A DNA stretch of 10,328 bases. Source: Phoronis ovalis (Eukaryota > Phoronida > Phoronidae). The DNA is taken from contig JAOXYB010065034.1 of NCBI GenBank assembly GCA_028565635.1, forward strand, positions 1 through 10,328. Direction: 5' to 3'. The notes below the pieces were generated by a model, which was not told the origin of the DNA, did not search any database, and saw only the letters and a program-made list of their open reading frames with translations. Shown piece by piece: positions 7,301 through 10,328 of this stretch (the stretch's first letter is position 1; each line of letters starts with the position of its first letter). A program made the position numbers and the translations under genes.

Positions 7301-7583
7301 GTACACTGTATGATAATTTCAATACAAATAACTTTTAATACTGTAAACACCAAAGTAGCAAGTCACTATCCAGTAGTTGTTAAATTTGATTTGGTTGTTT
7401 TTCTAGCTCACAGGTGCAATTGAATACCGCCCACCAGATTTAATTCAAGCAAAATCAAAGAACACAAGAAAATGGGCAATATATGACTTGCTGTTGGTTG
7501 CTGGTGTCTGTGTATTTGGTTACTGGCAAAAGGAAAGGATTACAGACATTTTACAGAATTTGTCTAACAAAGTGAAAAGTTGA
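1083..7583 (+). CDS. ASZ1: ASZ1/GASZ orthologue: ankyrin-repeat, SAM and coiled-coil protein with mitochondrial tail anchor (11 coding exons, 497 aa)
   Basis: Germline scaffold of the piRNA pathway. In mouse and fly, GASZ sits on the outer mitochondrial membrane in nuage/intermitochondrial cement and supports Zucchini/MitoPLD-dependent piRNA maturation. Joined exons give 497 residues (mouse is about 475). The order is a basic low-complexity N-terminus (1-54) and about six ankyrin repeats (55-247), including GWTALMYAAS at 87 and MSPLIYAAREGH at about 159. Next come a linker (248-280), a SAM domain (281-347, ending LKQLGITKIGDRKKIL), a helical region, a short heptad-like coiled coil (about 411-440) and a hydrophobic segment (462-479). 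Basic residues flank that segment (K455, K457, R460, K461; K481, R483), as in mitochondrial tail anchors. TAA lies directly before ATG 1083 in frame, so no upstream extension through this exon is possible. All ten junctions are GT-AG and in phase. The weakest calls are the start (poor Kozak context) and the exon 5 donor. Confidence 0.93.
1312..1887 (+). other. ASZ1 intron 1 (phase 1)
   Basis: Runs from GTAATA to TTTGTAG. Its one notable structure is a perfect 9-bp hairpin at 1432-1459. The rest is AT-rich with no recognised element. Confidence 0.85.
1432..1459. repeat. Perfect 9-bp inverted repeat (hairpin) in intron 1
   Basis: ACTACTTTT (1432-1440) and AAAAGTAGT (1451-1459) are exact reverse complements separated by a 10-base loop. 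It could be the tip of a small foldback/MITE remnant, but no target-site duplication is visible. Confidence 0.5.
1888..2010 (+). CDS. ASZ1: ASZ1 coding exon 2 (ankyrin repeats 1-2)
   Basis: Encodes residues 77-117 plus one base. It completes repeat 1 (GIHVD) and contains repeat 2 with the consensus signature GWTALMYAAS...LLLNRGAD. Acceptor TTTGTAG|GC, donor CCAAAG|GTATAT. Phase 1 in and out. Confidence 0.92.
2011..2274 (+). other. ASZ1 intron 2 (phase 1)
   Basis: 264 bases, from GTATAT to TTTTCAG. No feature recognised. Confidence 0.85.
2275..2389 (+). CDS. ASZ1: ASZ1 coding exon 3 (ankyrin repeat 3)
   Basis: Encodes residues 118-155 plus two bases. The repeat is expanded between its helices (MAACASNMVDENSMHHCVCS), matching the longer third repeat typical of GASZ (vertebrates have an insertion at the same place). 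Acceptor TTTTCAG|AC, donor GACAG|GTACTG. Confidence 0.9.
2390..3309 (+). other. ASZ1 intron 3 (phase 2), contains a minisatellite
   Basis: The longest intron, 920 bases. It holds the 21-bp minisatellite at 2600-2809. An open frame at 2893-3180 gives hydrophobic, low-complexity protein with no family resemblance and is treated as chance. No other element seen. Confidence 0.85.
2600..2809. repeat. Minisatellite: 10 tandem copies of a 21-bp unit
   Basis: The core GTGGGTGTAG starts at 2605, 2626, 2647, 2668, 2689, 2710, 2731, 2752, 2773 and 2794, an exact 21-base period without indels. Units differ mainly in the linker before the core (AATATGTGGG or AATGTGTGGG). The order is A-B-A-A-B-B-A-A-A-A, and one unit carries GATATATA for GATGTATA. 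The period is seven codons and the unit lacks stops in some frames, so spurious repetitive open frames appear on both strands. It lies wholly within ASZ1 intron 3. Near-identity of units implies recent expansion and likely length polymorphism. Confidence 0.97.
3310..3421 (+). CDS. ASZ1: ASZ1 coding exon 4 (ankyrin repeat 4)
   Basis: Encodes residues 156-193: MSPLIYAAREGHSSVVQKLL followed by the NAAEINKQDNRGWT turn, a near-canonical ankyrin repeat. Acceptor TTATCAG|G, donor GGACG|GTGAGC. Ends in phase 0. Confidence 0.95.
3422..3844 (+). other. ASZ1 intron 4 (phase 0)
   Basis: 423 bases, from GTGAGC to TTTCTTAG. Nothing recognised beyond AT-rich sequence. Confidence 0.85.
3845..3979 (+). CDS. 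ASZ1: ASZ1 coding exon 5 (ankyrin repeats 5-6)
   Basis: Encodes residues 194-238: ALAWAASKNHLQIIQILLDA, GADANKACIDG, then the start of repeat 6 (AVDIAEDMGYTK). The donor chosen, ACAAAA|GTAGCT, is weak. It joins in phase to exon 6, making GYTK-IANILKG, a proper ankyrin second helix. An alternative phase-0 donor six bases later (GCT|GTATTT) would insert Val-Ala. Without splicing the frame stops at 4007-4009. Confidence 0.85.
3980..4539 (+). other. ASZ1 intron 5 (phase 0), with in-frame read-through stop at 4007-4009
   Basis: The first 30 bases stay open in the ASZ1 frame (VAVFLDTSI) and end at TAA 4007-4009, so retention would give an ankyrin-only protein of 247 residues. An AATAAA lies at 4447-4452 inside the intron. 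A short purine-rich open stretch (4193-4279) encodes a charged peptide with no recognised family. Confidence 0.7.
4540..4667 (+). CDS. ASZ1: ASZ1 coding exon 6 (end of ankyrin block, linker to SAM)
   Basis: Encodes residues 239-280 plus two bases. IANILKG closes ankyrin repeat 6. The rest is a flexible Ser/Gly/Ala-rich linker, poorly conserved in the family. Acceptor TTTATAG|ATT, donor ACACA|GTAAGT (a perfect donor). Confidence 0.88.
4668..5241 (+). other. ASZ1 intron 6 (phase 2)
   Basis: 574 bases from GTAAGT to TTTGTAG. AT-rich with no feature recognised. Confidence 0.85.
5242..5374 (+). CDS. ASZ1: ASZ1 coding exon 7 (first part of SAM domain)
   Basis: Encodes residues 281-325: ELRTILCGLQLESLFPVFNE, then HNMTCSDFLKMTDHDLKQ. 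These are SAM helices 1-4, with the LGL-type start and the 'FL.MT..DLK' block. Acceptor TTTGTAG|G, donor AAGCAG|GTGAAT, phase 0 out. Confidence 0.93.
5375..5838 (+). other. ASZ1 intron 7 (phase 0), contains inverted repeats
   Basis: 464 bases, GTGAAT to TGTCGTAG. Its second half (5580-5750) is visibly less AT-rich than the flanks and packed with inverted repeats, annotated separately. Confidence 0.85.
5580..5749. repeat. Inverted-repeat cluster in intron 7 with paired octamer motifs
   Basis: A 13-bp perfect inverted repeat, CTATTTGCATGCA (5580-5592) with TGCATGCAAATAG (5663-5675), puts a canonical POU octamer on each arm (ATTTGCAT 5582-5589, ATGCAAAT 5666-5673). Beside it is a nested pair: outer TTATAGC (5680-5686) with GCTATAA (5743-5749), inner CATACAG (5700-5706) with CTGTATG (5732-5738). 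Between the octamers, TTCCCAGCATTCC (5625-5637) partly resembles the ZNF143/Staf motif. This could be a foldback element, a structured RNA or an intronic enhancer; the sequence alone does not decide. Confidence 0.5.
5839..5954 (+). CDS. ASZ1: ASZ1 coding exon 8 (end of SAM domain)
   Basis: Encodes residues 326-363 plus two bases. LGITKIGDRKKILDEIQQI is the diagnostic last SAM helix (LGI..GDR.KIL). It is followed by HKKDWEASSVTSVQYNKQI leading into the helical region. Acceptor GTCGTAG|CTT, donor ATCAG|GTTGGT. Confidence 0.94.
5955..6267 (+). other. ASZ1 intron 8 (phase 2)
   Basis: 313 bases, from GTTGGT to CTTTTAG. Contains short A- and T-runs only. Confidence 0.85.
6268..6388 (+). CDS. ASZ1: ASZ1 coding exon 9 (helical region after SAM)
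   Basis: Encodes residues 364-404: CPEAVAMLANIAKHTDYISC and TVAYIKDHIKNEPKMLQSGN, predicted mostly alpha-helical. The corresponding mouse region is likewise helical (about 40-50 residues after SAM). Acceptor CTTTTAG|T, donor GGAAAT|GTAAGT. Confidence 0.9.
6389..7032 (+). other. ASZ1 intron 9 (phase 0), with a GC-rich patch
   Basis: 644 bases from GTAAGT to TCTTCAG. It is AT-rich except for a CpG-containing patch at about 6843-6918, annotated separately. Confidence 0.85.
6843..6918 (+). other. GC-rich patch in intron 9: 19-codon micro-ORF plus hairpin and T-run
   Basis: ATG 6843 opens MAADDPFNASLLKMMSRLE, stopping at TGA 6900-6902. Within it CGGAT-G-ATCCG (6850-6860) is a near-perfect palindrome. 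Downstream, GAGTCG (6887-6892) pairs with CGACTC (6908-6913), directly followed by TTTTT (6914-6918), which resembles a pol III-type end. A donor-like GA|GTGAAG sits at 6897-6904. The composition stands out from the surrounding intron. No known RNA family or protein is recognised, and no pol III internal promoter is evident. Confidence 0.3.
7033..7137 (+). CDS. ASZ1: ASZ1 coding exon 10 (coiled-coil segment)
   Basis: Encodes residues 405-439. CKITEEAINNVTHLYSELTS and the following MRSEVSQ, with Leu at the start of exon 11, have hydrophobic residues at roughly heptad spacing. This fits the short leucine-zipper-like coiled coil named in the family (the 'LZ' of GASZ). Acceptor TCTTCAG|GAT, donor CCCAG|GTATGT. 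Confidence 0.92.
7138..7406 (+). other. ASZ1 intron 10 (phase 0)
   Basis: 269 bases from GTATGT to TTTTTCTAG. No feature recognised. Confidence 0.85.
7407..7583 (+). CDS. ASZ1: ASZ1 coding exon 11 (C-terminal mitochondrial tail anchor)
   Basis: Encodes residues 440-497 and TGA at 7581-7583. The hydrophobic stretch WAIYDLLLVAGVCVFGYW (462-479) is short and framed by Lys/Arg on both sides, then a brief amphipathic tail (ERITDILQNLSNKVKS). This is the layout of outer-mitochondrial-membrane tail anchors and agrees with GASZ localisation in mouse and fly. Acceptor TTTCTAG|CTC. Confidence 0.95.
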   Translation, partial: LTGAIEYRPPDLIQAKSKNTRKWAIYDLLLVAGVCVFGYWQKERITDILQNLSNKVKS

Positions 7584-7930
7584 TTCAGCTAAATATAATC
7601 ATGTTATTGAAGTTGTATACATTGCAAGATTTTGTGTAAATAGATACCTTCTTTTAGCTACTACCTGAAGTAATCTTATGTGGTATTAAATAGTTTTTAT
7701 TGGACACACAATAGTCGTAACAGTGAAATGATGGTATAATTCATATAAGCTAAGACTCAAGGTGTCCGACACTGGTATTGTTAAGATGGAAGATTATGAG
7801 ACATAATTCCATAGTGATTGAAGTTGTATTTTTCTGAGTTACATTAGTATTAAACAGTAAACAAAAACACTCATCAGTATTTTATATTTATGATTTTTAG
7901 AGTGAAATAAAGCATTATTTTAGTATTAAA
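7584..7930 (+). other. ASZ1 3' UTR
   Basis: From the stop codon to just beyond the canonical polyadenylation signal at 7906-7911. An ATTAAA at 7685-7690 could support a shorter 3' end. The end near 7930 is an estimate from the usual 10-30 base signal-to-cleavage distance. Confidence 0.55.
7906..7911 (+). terminator. Polyadenylation signal AATAAA for ASZ1
   Basis: First canonical AATAAA after the ASZ1 stop codon, 323 bases downstream, followed by a T-rich stretch. Confidence 0.6.
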
Positions 7931-9165
7931 AACATTTCTTACATTTTCGTACTTTGAACCTAGCCAAGTTTATAAATTAATGTAACTATGTAATGTGAAT
8001 GAATCCGAGTGAAATACCAACATTGATTTCTTCATTATTAATTAATGTCGCAAGTGAGTAGACATTTACTCAGTATGCTACAAAGCTTGTGTGTGAGAAA
8101 AAGAATATTTACACCAAAAAAGGTAAAACTAGCAGTATTGCCATACTATTATTTGTCATTTGTAACGGAAGTGAAGCAACGTCAAGAAAAATAAGCTAAT
8201 CAAGTTAAGGAGTTGCGAATTATTGAGCAAAACATTTTTTAAAAAATCCTTCTGAACTGGAGACATCCTGAAGAGCAAAATGTCTTTGGTGAGGTTCAAA
8301 AAGTGACACTAAGTAAAACTGCTCATAAATTAATTTTGCTACAAAACTGCTGGTATCCTACCTTACTTGAAACATGAGGAAAATGTTTTGTAAAGCAAGA
8401 TTTTTAAAAGTTGTTTGTTTATTGTTTGAAAACGACATCATTTGTTACCATTCAAGAAATCAGTGAAATAATTTCTTGTTGCTTTAAAACAAATATAAAA
8501 TAAAAGATTAAAATAATAATGCTTATTGTTATTTATAAAAAACATTATTACTAAAAATGTAATTTATAAATATTCATAAAAAATATTTTAAAAAGGAGAA
8601 TTTATGATAAAAATAGGAAAATAAGACTATAGTTTATTGTTCATTCTATTTCCTAATTTCAAAGAAATCGCTTAATTACTTGTAAAGTTATAGCCAAATA
8701 ATTAGGATAACTATATTTCGGCAGTGTTATGCTAAATATTGACAGTCAACTGTTTTCAGCAGTGAGATGCATACATTGCGACCAATAGGTGTCAGTACTT
8801 TACGGTGCAGACTATTTAATGTAAATTTGCACATGAGAATGTGAACACGGACACTATGCACCAAGTAAAATGCAGCAACTGTAAAAATAGCGAGTGCTTC
8901 AAATTGAACAAAAAGAAAAATATATTGACAAGTCTCCAGCTAGCAGGTAGCAAAAATGCGCTGAATGCGTTGTACCCGGTTGTACACGATATCCGAGTTG
9001 ATTGGTCCTACTTGTGAACTTTTGTGTTCATGCGCGTTAGGGCAAACGATTCTGTTACTGATAAAAATATGCTCAAATTTGCTTTGGTGTATTCAAAAAG
9101 ATGCTTTAAATTACCCTGTGTGACAATTCATGTGTATTACTTGACACTTAGAAGGTTTTTTAAAT
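7931..9165. other. Intergenic region between ASZ1 and EDEM1
   Basis: Very AT-rich to about 8700, especially 8480-8600 (A/T runs). No exon-like segment, RNA gene or transposon is recognised. From about 8940 CpGs become more frequent (for example 8958-8998 and 9031-9035), consistent with approach to a promoter. An inverted CCAAT box (ATTGG at 9001-9005) and a 10-bp direct repeat around GTTGTAC (8969 and 8979) are present. Confidence 0.6.
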
Positions 9166-9174
9166 ACCGGAAGT
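9166..9174 (+). promoter_or_regulatory. ETS-type site ACCGGAAGT in the EDEM1 promoter
   Basis: A perfect match to the high-affinity ETS-family core ACCGGAAGT, 20 bases upstream of the TATA box and about 70 bases before the ATG, a common position for ETS sites in animal core promoters. Binding is inferred only. Confidence 0.5.
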
Positions 9175-9194
9175 ACTCCTTTCAAGTGTAACGA

Positions 9195-9200
9195 TATAAA
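9195..9200 (+). promoter_or_regulatory. Putative TATA box of EDEM1
   Basis: GATATAAAG. Transcription would start about 25-30 bases on, near 9222-9230, leaving a short 5' UTR before ATG 9245. No XBP1/ERSE-type element (CCACG or ACGTG core) is seen nearby, although vertebrate EDEM1 is an unfolded-protein-response target. Confidence 0.5.
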
Positions 9201-9244
9201 GAAAGTTGCTGTTCGGTTCCTGATGGGAAGTTTCCCCAAAAAGT

Positions 9245-9498
9245 ATGAGGATTTTACAAATATGTATAACTGCATGTATACTTTCTTATGGAACGAGCTA
9301 TTCTTACTTATTTAACAATGATTGGAGCCCTTATGATAATAAATATGGCTATTTTCCTGAATCAGAAAGATTGGCTATGCGAGAAGCTGCCAAAGAGATG
9401 TTTCAATTCGGATATGACAACTACATGAGATATGCTTGGCCAGATGACGAACTCAATCCGATACACTGTAAAGGAAGGGGACCCGACTACGATAACCC
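9245..9498 (+). CDS. EDEM1: EDEM1-type ER degradation-enhancing alpha-mannosidase-like protein, first coding exon (partial, N-terminal 84 aa)
   Basis: EDEM proteins are GH47-family ER proteins that trim or recognise mannose on misfolded glycoproteins and feed them to ER-associated degradation. Residues 1 to about 19 (MRILQICITACILSYGTSYS) form a signal peptide. KYGYFPESERLAMREAAKEM then starts the GH47 domain, followed by FGYDNYMRYAWPDDELNPIH and CKGRGPDYDN. The ELNPIHC-GRGPD block distinguishes EDEM1 from EDEM2 and EDEM3, which differ here. ATG 9245 has A at -3 and is preceded by a TATA box. Donor AACCC|GTGAGT leaves phase 2. The catalytic part and most of the about 600-residue protein lie beyond the window. 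Confidence 0.87.
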
Positions 9499-10328
9499 GT
9501 GAGTATTTAATAAACCCAAGAGAATCATATAACATTATAGTAGGTTTCCGAGTTATGCTCACACCGGATAAGGTACTAAATACTGGTTTGTAACAGCTAC
9601 TCCGGTTTTTCTAACGTCATCAGCTTAGTCTGTCAGGGATTCAATTGCTGAGGAAACACAGAATCCTGAATTCCGTATACATAAATATATGCACACAATT
9701 AGCACTAGTTTATGTATTTAGATGGATAGGGGTCATCAGACTATTCAGGTAGATAGAGCGGGGGCAAACTTATTTTCCTACAGGTGCGAAAGGGATATTT
9801 TATTTAGGAGCGTCCAATAGACTATTACTGTTAGTACATCGTACAACCTGTTTATATATAGTAATTATTGTTGAGGTGGGAAAGGGTTATATTATTTTCG
9901 TGACCCACGATTGCAGGAACTTGTGATTTGTGAAAAGGCAATATTATTTCCTTTAAGCCGTGGTCCCTACCCATTTCCTCCCTCAATGTCTCAACAGATA
10001 TTTCTGACATCATTTTACCGCATCACAAACCTATACGTTGTATATACAAAAGAGCATAACTCAGAAACCTACAGTAAACTGAGAGGCGAAGTGCATAATG
10101 ATGTACTGAACGATGAATATGCGGAATATTCACACCGGTGGAGTTAAAATCCTTGAACTTGGAAATATTGCTGTCGTCGAATTTGTGTTGGCCACGTCGA
10201 AGTCCACTTAAATTGCAATGAATGTGAAACATCATACCAAAAGGGAGACTTTTGTTATTTAAATTATTATATATGTACATGGTGTGGTTGTTGAGAGTAT
10301 GAAATTTCTGTAATTTGTATGTAACTTG
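9499..10328 (+). other. EDEM1 intron 1 (5' part, runs off the window)
   Basis: Begins GTGAGT; no acceptor followed by EDEM1-like sequence is seen before the end. Open frames at 9911-10147 (+) and 10023-10280 (-) have no recognisable family and are most likely chance or transposon debris. A Cys-rich open stretch at 10157-10294 is noted in the findings. Confidence 0.65.

Noticed and set aside
9001-9011. ERSE-II-like element (ATTGG-N-CC) upstream of EDEM1
   Set aside because: The CCACG half is not matched (CCTAC here), so only an inverted CCAAT box can be claimed.
9911-10147. 78-codon open frame in EDEM1 intron 1
   Set aside because: No recognised domain, overlaps an open frame on the opposite strand, and lacks EDEM1 homology expected for the next exon.

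Overview
This is animal nuclear DNA: AT-rich, compact, with short exons and GT-AG introns of about 260-920 bases. It holds one complete spliced gene and the first exon of a second, both on the + strand. The complete gene is an ASZ1/GASZ orthologue (ankyrin repeats, SAM domain, short coiled coil, C-terminal mitochondrial tail anchor), a germline piRNA-pathway scaffold. The second is the first coding exon of an EDEM1-type ER-degradation mannosidase-like protein (GH47 family). Protein divergence, small introns and a decayed non-LTR retrotransposon tail of a type common in invertebrates point to an invertebrate metazoan. I cannot fix the phylum from the sequence.

Layout. 1-440: relic of the reverse-transcriptase C-terminus of a LINE. 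441-1082: upstream region with a degenerate 58-bp tandem duplication and a 33-bp near-copy of part of ASZ1 exon 1. 1083-7583: ASZ1 in 11 coding exons (1083-1311, 1888-2010, 2275-2389, 3310-3421, 3845-3979, 4540-4667, 5242-5374, 5839-5954, 6268-6388, 7033-7137, 7407-7583). Together they encode 497 residues with every junction in phase. Its introns carry a 21-bp minisatellite (intron 3), a set of inverted repeats with two octamer motifs (intron 7) and a small GC-rich patch with a micro-ORF and hairpin (intron 9). 7584 to about 7930: 3' UTR with AATAAA at 7906-7911. About 7930-9160: intergenic, AT-rich, nothing coding recognised. 9166-9244: EDEM1 promoter with an ETS-type site and a TATA box. 9245-9498: EDEM1 exon 1 with a signal peptide. 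9499-10328: EDEM1 intron 1.

The two genes are not known to act in one pathway (germline small-RNA processing on mitochondria versus ER-associated degradation), so their adjacency is most simply chance linkage. I found no clear unknown multi-gene system. The most unusual points are the weak exon 5 donor with an in-frame read-through stop that would give an ankyrin-only ASZ1, the partial exon 1 duplication upstream, the intron 7 inverted repeats, and the intron 9 patch.
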